Part shown: piece after piece, positions 1-6,431 of the stretch | How positions within the stretch are numbered: the stretch's first letter is position 1 | Layout: each line of letters opens with the position of its first letter | NCBI GenBank assembly: GCA_026992695.1 | Contig: JALWYP010000210.1 | Span: forward strand, 1 to 6,514 | Origin: Flavobacteriaceae bacterium | Lineage (GTDB): Bacteria > Bacteroidota > Bacteroidia > Flavobacteriales > Flavobacteriaceae | DNA length: 6,514 nt | Reading direction: 5' to 3' | The notes under the pieces: model-generated | The model's database searches: none | Seen by the model: only the letters and a program-made list of their open reading frames with translations | What the model was told of the DNA's origin: nothing | Translations under genes and position numbers: made by a program

Positions 1-1028
1 TCATAATGGTAATTATTTTTATTAACGTAATCCATAGTAATTTTGTAACTACCGTTAACGGTTTTGTTAGATGATATGGTTGTTTTCATATAATCTTTTG
101 CAGCTTCTTTTAAAAATCTATTTTTTTTAACCTTTACAGATTTTAAATTACCAAAATCCTCAAGCGAAAGGGTTTTTATTTCTTCCTCTTTAGTTATATC
201 ATAAACAGAAATTTGTATGTCATCTTTAGTAAGCGAACTGTAAAAAAGTTTATTTTCGAGTAAATGCGAATTTATATCCTTAATTTTTAAATCTTTATTA
301 AAAGAAATTGAGTTAAGTTTAATAGGGTTTTCATCTTTTGCATCTAGGCTTACTATGTCTATGTTATTCGTTTTTTGGTTGTTGGTTATAAAGTGAAACT
401 TCCCGTTTTCAAAATAAGCTTGTGTCTTTTCAATAGACCCGTTTTTTACATATTCGTTGGTTTGCACAACCTCTACTTGGTTATCTTTAAAGCAAGAAGA
501 TACTTTCTTTTTTTGTTGTTCGGGAATCGTTACCGTTGTCGTACTACTTTTTTGGGTATTGTGTATGGTTGTGATTAAAATCGTGTTGTTTTTTTTATTG
601 AAATTTAACAAGTACGAAACATTCTCATTTATAAATACCAGAGGATCTTCGGTTATCGTCATAGATTTTGAAGTGTGTTTTCCTGTGGCAATATTTATAT
701 CTACTATTTCAAGCTGATTATCTTGTAAATTTGTTAAAGTAATAGCCCCATTGTTTTCATGGTAAGAAAGGATGTTAGGCTCTTCGTTAAAACTCACTGT
801 TTCAAGTTGATTTATTTCTTGATTTAAATTCATTACAAAAGGCAAAACATCGTATAATTTGGTTTTTTTATTTTTAACAACAACAAGATGCAATGTTGTT
901 TGATTGTTCATTTTACCTGATAAAGTAGTTACAAATTTTTCGTTTTTTTTAAGGTTGTACTTAAAAATCTCGGTTGCCTGAAGCGTAAAATTTAAACTTA
1001 ATGCAAGAAATAATAATACATGTTTCAT
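1..1028 (-). CDS. Partial gene for a secreted protein of unknown function, possibly beta-propeller-like (C-terminus outside window)
   Basis: The frame reads without a stop from an ATG at 1028 to the left edge, giving 342 codons; the 3' end is missing. The protein begins MKHVLLFLALSLNFTLQA, a typical Sec signal peptide with a short basic start, a hydrophobic core of about 12 residues and a likely cut after Ala18. No lipobox is present, so export to the periplasm or beyond is expected. The mature part is rich in Lys, Asn and Thr. Short alternating hydrophobic strands recur, with loops such as EIVDINIATGK (about residues 107-117), IDIVSLDAKDE (223-233) and ISVYDITKEEE (273-283). This pattern is reminiscent of beta-propeller blades, but that is inference. 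A Thr/Ser-rich stretch lies at about 161-167. I do not recognise the family. The gene is transcribed away from tig, with a promoter candidate at 1082-1114. Open frames on the plus strand inside it are shadows. Confidence 0.8.
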   Translation of the reverse strand, partial: MKHVLLFLALSLNFTLQATEIFKYNLKKNEKFVTTLSGKMNNQTTLHLVVVKNKKTKLYDVLPFVMNLNQEINQLETVSFNEEPNILSYHENNGAITLTNLQDNQLEIVDINIATGKHTSKSMTITEDPLVFINENVSYLLNFNKKNNTILITTIHNTQKSSTTTVTIPEQQKKKVSSCFKDNQVEVVQTNEYVKNGSIEKTQAYFENGKFHFITNNQKTNNIDIVSLDAKDENPIKLNSISFNKDLKIKDINSHLLENKLFYSSLTKDDIQISVYDITKEEEIKTLSLEDFGNLKSVKVKKNRFLKEAAKDYMKTTISSNKTVNGSYKITMDYVNKNNYHY

Positions 1029-1081
1029 TGGTTACGTGTTGTATATTTTTAATCGAAAGTAGTTTTTTTACTTGGAAAACA

Positions 1082-1114
1082 CAAATTTACAAGACGAGTG
1101 TTCCATAAAATCAA
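1082..1114 (-). promoter_or_regulatory. Candidate Bacteroidota-type promoter for the secreted-protein gene
   Basis: Read on the minus strand, a TAAATTTG at 1089-1082 matches the TAnnTTTG -7 element. A TTTG at 1115-1112 supplies the -33 TTG with a 22-bp spacer. The -7 box lies about 53 bp upstream of the ATG at 1028, leaving a short leader. The match is by eye to the known flavobacterial consensus, and the sequence is AT-rich, so a chance match is possible. Confidence 0.45.
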
Positions 1115-1127
1115 AAAACCATAAAAG

Positions 1128-1158
1128 TTGCTCCTTATTAATTATTCCCCTACCTTTG
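1128..1158 (+). promoter_or_regulatory. Bacteroidota-type promoter for tig-clpP-clpX
   Basis: TTG at 1128-1130 and TACCTTTG at 1151-1158 are separated by 20 bp and fit the Bacteroidota sigma factor consensus TTG / TAnnTTTG exactly at the fixed positions. Transcription would begin a few bases downstream, giving a leader of roughly 50-55 nt before the tig ATG at 1219. No equally good site exists before clpP or clpX, so this is the likely promoter of the whole cluster. Confidence 0.7.
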
Positions 1159-1163
1159 CACCC

Positions 1164-1198
1164 GCTTTTCGGTAAAGAAAAAGCTTGTTTTACAAAGC
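1164..1198 (+). other. Two overlapping small hairpins in the tig leader
   Basis: GCTTTTC (1164-1170) can pair with GAAAAAGC (1177-1184) around the loop GGTAAA, with one bulged A. GCTTGT (1183-1188) can pair with ACAAAGC (1192-1198), again with one bulged A. The two share bases 1183-1184, so they compete. Both stems are short and may have no function. Confidence 0.2.
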
Positions 1199-1218
1199 GT
1201 TAATTTATAGCAACAAAA

Positions 1219-2541
1219 ATGAATATTACAAAAAAAGACATCGATGATTTAAATGCGGTATTAACCGTAGAGATAAACCAAGAAGATTATCAAGAGAAAG
1301 TAGATAAAATTTTAAAAGATTATAAAAAATCGGCTAACATACCCGGTTTTCGAAAAGGGCACGTGCCACTTGGTTTAATTAAAAAACAATACGGAAAAGG
1401 AGTTTTACTAGATGAAGTAAACAAAATACTACAAGAAGCTATACAAAACTATTTGGTTGAAGAAAAATTAGATGTTTTAGGAAATCCGTTACCTAAAAAT
1501 GAAGAAGCTATAAATTGGGAAAATCCCAATTTCTCTTTTGAATTTGAATTGGGAATGGCTCCTAAGTTTGAAGTAGATTTAAAAAAGAAAGCCGTTACGC
1601 ATTATAAAATTGTTGCCGACGATAAAATGATAGACAACCAAGTAAAGTCTATTCAAAACCAATACGGAAAATTAATTTCAAAAGATACGGTTGAAAAAGG
1701 CGACGAAATCACCGGAGTTTTTACCAACGAAGAAAAAGAAATAAACAAAGAAATCACCTTTTCGCTTGATGTTATTAAAGGAAAAACACAACTTAAAAAA
1801 TTAATTGGAGCAAAAAAAGGAGATGTAATCACTCTTAAAACCAAAGGACTTTTTGCCGATGACCACAATAACCAACGTTATTTAGGAGTATCTCATGACG
1901 ATGCTCACGGGTTGGATATAGAAGTTAATTTAGAAATTAAAGAAATAAACAAACGCGAGCCGGCACCGTTAAACCAAGAACTTTTTGATAAACTTTTTGG
2001 GAAAGATGTGGTAAAATCCGAAGAAGAATTACGCACAAAAATAAAAGAAGATGCCGAACGTCAATTTGTGCAACAAAGCGACCAAAAATTAATGGACGAT
2101 GTAGTTGAATCGCTTATTGAAAATACTAAATTCGACCTTCCCGACGATTTTCTTCAACGTTGGATACAAGTTTCGGGTAACGAACCCATGACCGAAGAAC
2201 AAGCAAAAGAAGAATATGAAAAAAGCAAAAAAGGATTGCGTTACCAACTTATAGAAGGGAAACTAATTTCAGAAAACAACCTTCAAGTTACCTTCGATGA
2301 GTTAAAAGAATATGCCGGAAATTTAATAAAAGCACAAATGGCTCAATACGGAAACCCAAATCCTTCACAAGAAGAATTAGACGGAATTGTAGAAAGAGTT
2401 TTGGCTAACCAAGAGGAAGTAAAACGATTAAGTGATCAACTTCAAAGTCAAAAAATGCTTACTTTCTTTAAGGAAAAAGCAAAATTAAAGACTAAAGAGG
2501 TAACCTTTGAAAAATTTGCTAAAGAAGCATACCAAAAGTAA
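1219..2541 (+). CDS. tig: Trigger factor, ribosome-associated chaperone
   Basis: Trigger factor binds ribosomal protein L23 at the exit tunnel and shields nascent chains. The 440-residue length fits the family. The N-terminal domain (about 1-115) has the ribosome-docking signature GFRKGHVP at 43-50, with the FRK loop at 44-46. A middle segment (about 157-245) occupies the place of the FKBP-like prolyl isomerase domain. It keeps an opening GDEITGVF and a closing strand but lacks the usual family core motifs, so isomerase activity is doubtful. The rest (about 115-150 and 246-440) is the helical C-terminal domain that forms the arms of the chaperone cradle. The ATG at 1219 is chosen because the N-domain begins directly there; upstream is A-rich with no Shine-Dalgarno, as usual in Bacteroidota. 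It is the first gene of the cluster with clpP, 46 nt before it. Confidence 0.95.
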   Translation: MNITKKDIDDLNAVLTVEINQEDYQEKVDKILKDYKKSANIPGFRKGHVPLGLIKKQYGKGVLLDEVNKILQEAIQNYLVEEKLDVLGNPLPKNEEAINWENPNFSFEFELGMAPKFEVDLKKKAVTHYKIVADDKMIDNQVKSIQNQYGKLISKDTVEKGDEITGVFTNEEKEINKEITFSLDVIKGKTQLKKLIGAKKGDVITLKTKGLFADDHNNQRYLGVSHDDAHGLDIEVNLEIKEINKREPAPLNQELFDKLFGKDVVKSEEELRTKIKEDAERQFVQQSDQKLMDDVVESLIENTKFDLPDDFLQRWIQVSGNEPMTEEQAKEEYEKSKKGLRYQLIEGKLISENNLQVTFDELKEYAGNLIKAQMAQYGNPNPSQEELDGIVERVLANQEEVKRLSDQLQSQKMLTFFKEKAKLKTKEVTFEKFAKEAYQK

Positions 2542-2587
2542 CCCGAAAAAAAACGTATCTTTATACCGTTAAACAAATTAAAAGACT

Positions 2588-3262
2588 ATGAACTACGGAG
2601 AAGAATTTAAAAAATTTGCTATTAAAGACCAAGGTATTAGTAGCACCTATTATAACCAGATAATTAGTTCCGTTACACCGGTAGGATTAACTCCTAATAT
2701 CATTGAAGAACGCCCAATGAATATTGCGGTTTTTGATGTTTTTTCCAGATTAATGATGGATCGAATCATTTTTCTCGGAACAGCTATTAATGATCAAGTA
2801 GCTAATATCGTTCAAGCGCAATTGCTCTTTCTAGAAAGTACAGATGCTTCAAAAGATATTCAAATTTATATAAATTCTCCCGGAGGAGGTGTTTATGCCG
2901 GTTTAGGTATTTACGATACGATGCAATTTATAAAACCCGATGTAGCTACTATTTGTACCGGAATGGCAGCCTCTATGGGTGCGGTATTACTTTGTGCAGG
3001 AACCAAAGGAAAACGAAGCGGCTTACCACACTCTCGTGTCATGATTCACCAACCTATGGGAGGAGCACAAGGGCAAGCCAGCGATATTGAGATTACTGCC
3101 AGAGAAATACTTAAACTTAAAAAAGAGCTGTATGAAATTATTTCAAAACACAGCGGTCAATCTATGGAAAAAGTATATGACGATGGCGATAGAGATTACT
3201 GGATGAAAGCCGATGAAGCTAAAAAATACGGAATGATTGATGAAATATTAGAACGAAAATAA
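2588..3262 (+). CDS. clpP: ATP-dependent Clp protease proteolytic subunit ClpP
   Basis: ClpP is the serine peptidase of cytoplasmic ClpXP; its two heptameric rings enclose the degradation chamber. The catalytic triad is visible: Ser129 in GMAASMGA, His154 in MIHQP and Asp203 in GDRDYWM. The substrate and oxyanion strand INSPGG lies at 95-100, followed by Gly101. The helix motif [10 protein letters not shown] (166-175) and the C-terminal segment [11 protein letters not shown] (211-221) are typical. At 224 residues it is about 18 longer at the N-terminus than E. coli ClpP; the extra segment is probably a processed leader, as in related flavobacterial proteins. Catalytic spacing (25 residues Ser to His, 49 His to Asp) equals that of E. 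coli. The start at 2588 is preceded by A-rich sequence. clpX starts 2 nt after the stop, so the two are almost certainly co-transcribed and translationally coupled. Confidence 0.97.
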   Translation: MNYGEEFKKFAIKDQGISSTYYNQIISSVTPVGLTPNIIEERPMNIAVFDVFSRLMMDRIIFLGTAINDQVANIVQAQLLFLESTDASKDIQIYINSPGGGVYAGLGIYDTMQFIKPDVATICTGMAASMGAVLLCAGTKGKRSGLPHSRVMIHQPMGGAQGQASDIEITAREILKLKKELYEIISKHSGQSMEKVYDDGDRDYWMKADEAKKYGMIDEILERK

Positions 3263-3264
3263 CC

Positions 3265-4497
3265 ATGGCTAAAGAAGAATTAGAATGTTCGTTTTGCGGG
3301 CGCAGTAAGTCTGAAACCAATATGCTTATTGCAGGTCTCGATGCGCATATATGCGATAGATGCATCGAACAAGCTCATGGTATTGTAATTGAAGAATCAA
3401 ACCATCAATCCAACGATGAATTGTCTAAAGAATTAATGCTGAAAAAGCCAAAAATCATTAAAAAATTCTTAGACGACTATATCATTGGGCAGGAACACGC
3501 AAAAAAAATTCTTTCGGTTGCCGTTTACAACCACTACAAACGACTGCTTCAAGAAAAAACCGAAGATGATATCGATATTGAAAAAAGTAATATCATCATT
3601 GTAGGGCAAACCGGAACCGGAAAAACACTCTTAGCAAAAACCATTGCTCGAATGTTAAACGTACCCATTGCAATTGTTGATGCAACCGTTTTAACCGAAG
3701 CCGGATATGTAGGCGAAGATGTAGAAAATATCTTAACAAGATTACTGCAAGCAGCAGATTATGACCTTGATAAAGCTCAAAAAGGGATTGTTTTTATTGA
3801 CGAAATAGATAAAATTGCTCGTAAGAGTGACAACCCATCTATTACTCGCGATGTAAGTGGCGAAGGAGTACAACAAGCCTTGTTAAAATTACTGGAAGGT
3901 ACCGTTGTAAATGTTCCGCCAAAAGGCGGAAGAAAGCATCCCGACCAAAAGTTTATACAAGTAAATACACAAAATATCCTGTTTATAGCCGGAGGAGCCT
4001 TTGATGGTATAGATCGTGTTATATCTAAACGTCTTAACATGCAAGCTGTAGGGTTTAGTGCTTCAAAAAAAGAAGATACTTTACACAGGGATAATATGCT
4101 TCGTTATATTACACCAAAGGATTTAAAAGACTTTGGGTTAATTCCTGAAATTATTGGCAGATTACCGGTGCTTACCTATATGGATCCTTTAGACAACAAA
4201 ACATTACGAGCTATTTTAACCGAGCCTAAAAATGCCATTATAAAGCAATATAAAAAATTGTTTGAAATGGATGGTATCGATTTTGTTATTACTGAAGAAG
4301 CACTCGATTTTATTGTAGAACAAGCCGTAGTCTATAAACTTGGTGCTAGAGGACTTCGTTCTTTATGTGAAGCCGTTTTAACAGATGCCATGTTTGAACT
4401 TCCCGGTTCAAAAACCAAAAAATTACACGTTACTAAAGAATATGCCGAGAAAAAACTCAATAAATCTACCATCAAGAAATTAAAAGCGGTTTCTTAA
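3265..4497 (+). CDS. clpX: ATP-dependent Clp protease ATP-binding subunit ClpX
   Basis: ClpX is a hexameric AAA+ unfoldase that recognises tagged or native substrates and threads them into ClpP. The N-terminal zinc-binding domain has four cysteines, Cys8, Cys11, Cys30 and Cys33, used for dimerisation and adaptor binding. The AAA+ module shows Walker A GQTGTGKT (114-121), pore-1 loop GYVG (147-150), Walker B IVFIDE (175-180), pore-2 motif RKH (223-225), arginine finger in EIIGRLP (Arg299) and sensor-2 GARGLRS (Arg362). The ClpP-docking loop reads VGF (262-264), a conservative form of the E. coli IGF. The sensor-1 strand reads ILFIAGGAF, with Ala242 where E. coli has Cys. The 410-residue length is normal and nothing is missing. 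It lies 2 nt after clpP, and its stop is 19 nt from the convergent lipoprotein gene. Confidence 0.97.
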   Translation: MAKEELECSFCGRSKSETNMLIAGLDAHICDRCIEQAHGIVIEESNHQSNDELSKELMLKKPKIIKKFLDDYIIGQEHAKKILSVAVYNHYKRLLQEKTEDDIDIEKSNIIIVGQTGTGKTLLAKTIARMLNVPIAIVDATVLTEAGYVGEDVENILTRLLQAADYDLDKAQKGIVFIDEIDKIARKSDNPSITRDVSGEGVQQALLKLLEGTVVNVPPKGGRKHPDQKFIQVNTQNILFIAGGAFDGIDRVISKRLNMQAVGFSASKKEDTLHRDNMLRYITPKDLKDFGLIPEIIGRLPVLTYMDPLDNKTLRAILTEPKNAIIKQYKKLFEMDGIDFVITEEALDFIVEQAVVYKLGARGLRSLCEAVLTDAMFELPGSKTKKLHVTKEYAEKKLNKSTIKKLKAVS

Positions 4498-4511
4498 CTA
4501 ATTTTGTTTTT
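4477..4511 (+). terminator. Possible weak terminator after clpX
   Basis: AAATTA (4477-4482) can pair with TAATTT (4499-4504), with an inner AAG/CTT pair (4484-4486 with 4493-4495), followed by GTTTTTTT (4505-4512 region). The stem is short and AT-rich and overlaps the clpX stop codon, so only the T-run and the position between convergent genes argue for it. Confidence 0.25.
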
Positions 4512-4516
4512 TTATA

Positions 4517-5467
4517 TCAATCTTCTTCCTCTAATAATTTAGACAATTCATCTAATTTTGGAGTTAAAATCACTTCAATTCGTCTGTTTTGAGCACGCCC
4601 TTCGGGTGTTGCATTAGAGGTAACCGGAGCATATTCGCCTCTTCCGGCTGCAGTTAGGTTGGTTTTGTTGATGTTTGGGTTTTTTAGTAAAATAGCTACA
4701 ATAGCTGTAGCTCGTTTGGTAGATAAATCCCAGTTGTTGTTGATGTTTCCGTTTCCGGAATAAGGTACATTATCGGTATGTCCCTCAATAAGAACAGCAA
4801 TTTCGGGGTTTTTGGATAAAACATTTCCTACTAAATTTACCGCTTTTTCACCATTGGGGTTTACCGCCCAACTACCACTTTTAAAAAGGAGTTTGTTTTC
4901 CATAGATACATATACTTTTCCGTTGCGTTGCGTTACGGTAAGTCCCTTTCCTTCAAAATCTATTAAAGCCTTTGAAATGGCAAGTTTTAACTTTTTTAGT
5001 TTGGCATCTTTATCGGCAATAATTCGTTCTAATTCTTCAATTCGCTTAGAGCGTAAAGCCAAGGCTTCTTCTAATTTTTGCAAACGTAACGACTCTTCAT
5101 TTAATCGTTTTTCTTTTTCTTCCAATTGGTTAAGCAAGTCACGGTTGCGTTTAAGGTTTTCGGTTAAATTTTCAGAACTGTTAGATTCTAAAGCATCGTA
5201 CGAAGTTTGTAATTGTTGCAAGGTGTTTTTGGTAGCTTCTAATTCCATTTGCAACCTGCTTTTTTCAGATTTTATTGCTTCTAATTCTTTTTTAATTTTT
5301 TCGGAAGAAGAATCGCCTCCACCCGAAAGGCTGTCTAACTGCGACATAAGTTGTCGGTTTTCGAGCTTTAATGTATCGTTTTGAGCTTTTAAGTCGTCGT
5401 ATATTTTTGATGAAACACAAGATGAAGCAAGTAATAAAACGGCAAATAGGTAAGCTGTTGTTTTCAT
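4517..5467 (-). CDS. OmpA-family lipoprotein with long coiled coil and peptidoglycan-binding domain
   Basis: With the start at 5467 the product has 316 residues. The N-terminus MKTTAYLFAVLLLASSC is a lipoprotein signal; Cys17 would be lipidated, and CVSSKIYDD after it is typical of Bacteroidota OmpA-like lipoproteins. A Ser/Gly-rich break lies at about 47-55. Long heptad-like stretches rich in Glu, Lys, Leu and Gln, at about 21-45 and 56-167, predict a coiled-coil spacer. The C-terminal OmpA domain (about 186-302) has IEGHTDNVP with Asp232, LSTKRA with Arg252, and TPEGRAQNRRIEV. In Acinetobacter OmpA the equivalent Asp and Arg bind diaminopimelate of peptidoglycan. The inferred role is to tie the outer membrane to the cell wall. 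An upstream ATG at 5500 would add 11 residues ahead of the signal peptide and overlap the exonuclease gene, so 5467 is preferred. It lies 25 nt after xth and is probably co-transcribed with it. The tail is acidic (EEED). Confidence 0.88.
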   Translation of the reverse strand: MKTTAYLFAVLLLASSCVSSKIYDDLKAQNDTLKLENRQLMSQLDSLSGGGDSSSEKIKKELEAIKSEKSRLQMELEATKNTLQQLQTSYDALESNSSENLTENLKRNRDLLNQLEEKEKRLNEESLRLQKLEEALALRSKRIEELERIIADKDAKLKKLKLAISKALIDFEGKGLTVTQRNGKVYVSMENKLLFKSGSWAVNPNGEKAVNLVGNVLSKNPEIAVLIEGHTDNVPYSGNGNINNNWDLSTKRATAIVAILLKNPNINKTNLTAAGRGEYAPVTSNATPEGRAQNRRIEVILTPKLDELSKLLEEED

Positions 5468-5492
5468 TTTATTGGGTTTAAATCTATTTGTA

Positions 5493-6269
5493 TTAGGCAA
5501 ATTCTAATGTTACTATGTGCGGGCAATGATCGCTATGAAATGCCTCAGGTAGTATAACGGCTCTTTTTATATTTTCTTGTAAGGGTTTTGCAACCATATT
5601 ATAATCTATACGCCATCCTTTGTTATTGGCTCTTGCATTTGCTCGATAGCTCCACCAAGTGTATTGATGTGGTTTTTTGTTTAAATACCGAAACGAATCA
5701 ATAAATCCCGAATTTATAAATTGGTCTATCCATTTTCGTTCAACGGGTAAAAAACCTGAAACATTTGCATTGCGTTTTGGGTCGTGAATATCGATAGCTT
5801 GATGGCAAATATTATAATCGCCGCAAATCACTAAATTGGGAATTTTAGCCTTTAACTCGTTTACATACTTTTGAAAATCTGCCATATATTGCAGTTTAAA
5901 TTCTAATCGATTAAGATTGGTTCCGCTGGGTAAATACAGACTCATTACAGAAATTGTATCAAAATCTACACGAATGTTTCTACCTTCAAAATCCATATAA
6001 TCTATTCCGGTGCCGTACGCAACAGTATTTGGTTTTTCTTTACAAAAAATGGCAACGCCACTATATCCTTTTTTTTGCGCGCTAAACCAATAATGGTACG
6101 GATAACCGGCTGCTTCAATGGCTTGTGTTTCTACTTGTTCTTCTCGTGCTTTGGTTTCCTGAATACAAATTATATCCGGATTTGTTTGTTGTAACCATTG
6201 TAAAAAACCTTTTCGCATTGCGGCTCTTATTCCGTTTACGTTATAGGAAGCGATGGTGATTTTTTTCAT
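5493..6269 (-). CDS. xth: Exodeoxyribonuclease III (AP endonuclease)
   Basis: Exonuclease III cuts DNA 5' of abasic sites and removes 3' blocking groups during base excision repair. At 258 residues it is close to the usual length and spans the whole endonuclease/exonuclease/phosphatase fold. Visible active-site motifs, in order, are SYNVNGIRA (Asn10), IQETK (Glu38, metal), GYSGVAIF (69-76), SLYLPSG (Tyr112), GDYN (Asp151, Asn153; usually GDFN), WWSYRANARANNKGWRIDY (205-223, with Asp222) and HSDHCP (Asp247, His248). All residues expected for catalysis are present. The ATG at 6269 gives the standard family start MKKITIASYN. No stronger start lies upstream. The gene is followed by the lipoprotein gene after a 25-nt gap and preceded by the repeat region. 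Confidence 0.96.
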   Translation of the reverse strand: MKKITIASYNVNGIRAAMRKGFLQWLQQTNPDIICIQETKAREEQVETQAIEAAGYPYHYWFSAQKKGYSGVAIFCKEKPNTVAYGTGIDYMDFEGRNIRVDFDTISVMSLYLPSGTNLNRLEFKLQYMADFQKYVNELKAKIPNLVICGDYNICHQAIDIHDPKRNANVSGFLPVERKWIDQFINSGFIDSFRYLNKKPHQYTWWSYRANARANNKGWRIDYNMVAKPLQENIKRAVILPEAFHSDHCPHIVTLEFA

Positions 6270-6292
6270 TGTTTTTCTAATAAAGTAAAACG

Positions 6293-6300
6293 CAAATTAA
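6293..6300 (-). promoter_or_regulatory. Weak candidate -7 element for xth
   Basis: The minus strand reads TTAATTTG, one mismatch from TAnnTTTG, 23 bp upstream of the xth ATG. The mismatch falls on a conserved A, and no clear TTG lies about 20 bp further upstream (only TTA). This is the best candidate near xth, but it is poor. Confidence 0.25.
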
Positions 6301-6305
6301 CGGTT

Positions 6306-6342
6306 TTTATTTAAGGTGCTAACTATTCTTAAATCACAATAG
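6306..6342. repeat. Degenerate 3' half of an earlier repeat copy
   Basis: TAACTATTCTTAAAT (6320-6334) resembles TAACTTATCTTAATT (6406-6420) of copy 1 at an offset of 86. It leads into the same eight-A run that separates copies 1 and 2. This suggests a third, decayed unit reaching toward the xth start. The similarity is modest and lies in AT-rich sequence. Confidence 0.4.
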
Positions 6343-6431
6343 AAAAAAAAGTAAACCATTAAGGCATTAAGCTTCATTAAGACGTTTCATTAAGGTTTAT
6401 TTTCTTAACTTATCTTAATTTCTTAATGTTT
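6343..6431. repeat. First full copy of an 89-bp tandem repeat with CATTAAG heptamers
   Basis: The unit opens with eight A's and then carries CATTAAG at 6357, 6365, 6375 and 6388 (steps of 8, 10 and 13 bp). CTTAA motifs in inverse orientation follow at 6404, 6414 and 6422. The first 61 bp match the next copy at 53 positions, with no gaps at an offset of exactly 89. The left and right arms form an imperfect palindrome centred near 6392. I see no coding frame here. Confidence 0.8.
6357..6428. repeat. Imperfect inverted repeat (potential long hairpin) inside repeat copy 1
   Basis: The heptamers at 6357-6363, 6365-6371 and 6375-6381 pair with CTTAATG (6422-6428), CTTAATT (6414-6420) and CTTAACT (6404-6410). 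The first gives 7 pairs, the second 6 and the third 5. The 8- and 10-bp steps are the same on both arms, so register is kept across the stem. The unpaired centre (about 6383-6402) holds the fourth CATTAAG. Confidence 0.65.

Noticed and set aside
375..717. Two overlapping plus-strand open frames (375-578 and 457-717)
   Set aside because: They lie antisense within the long minus-strand secreted-protein gene, have odd Phe/Cys-rich composition, and have no promoter or recognisable domain.
1653..1868. Minus-strand open frame inside tig
   Set aside because: Antisense shadow of a well-supported gene, with low-complexity Ser/Phe-rich translation.
2556..2563. TATCTTTA between tig and clpP as a separate clpP promoter
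   Set aside because: The last base departs from TAnnTTTG and no TTG lies about 20 bp upstream, where the tig coding end sits. An internal promoter is possible but not supported.
3777..4040. Minus-strand open frame inside clpX
   Set aside because: Antisense shadow of the AAA+ coding region, with no independent support.
4812..5384. A 190-codon plus-strand open frame opposite the lipoprotein gene
   Set aside because: It mirrors the Glu/Lys/Leu-rich coiled coil, which yields Phe/Ser-rich stop-poor antisense sequence. The sense protein has a lipobox and an OmpA domain, so the antisense frame is not real.
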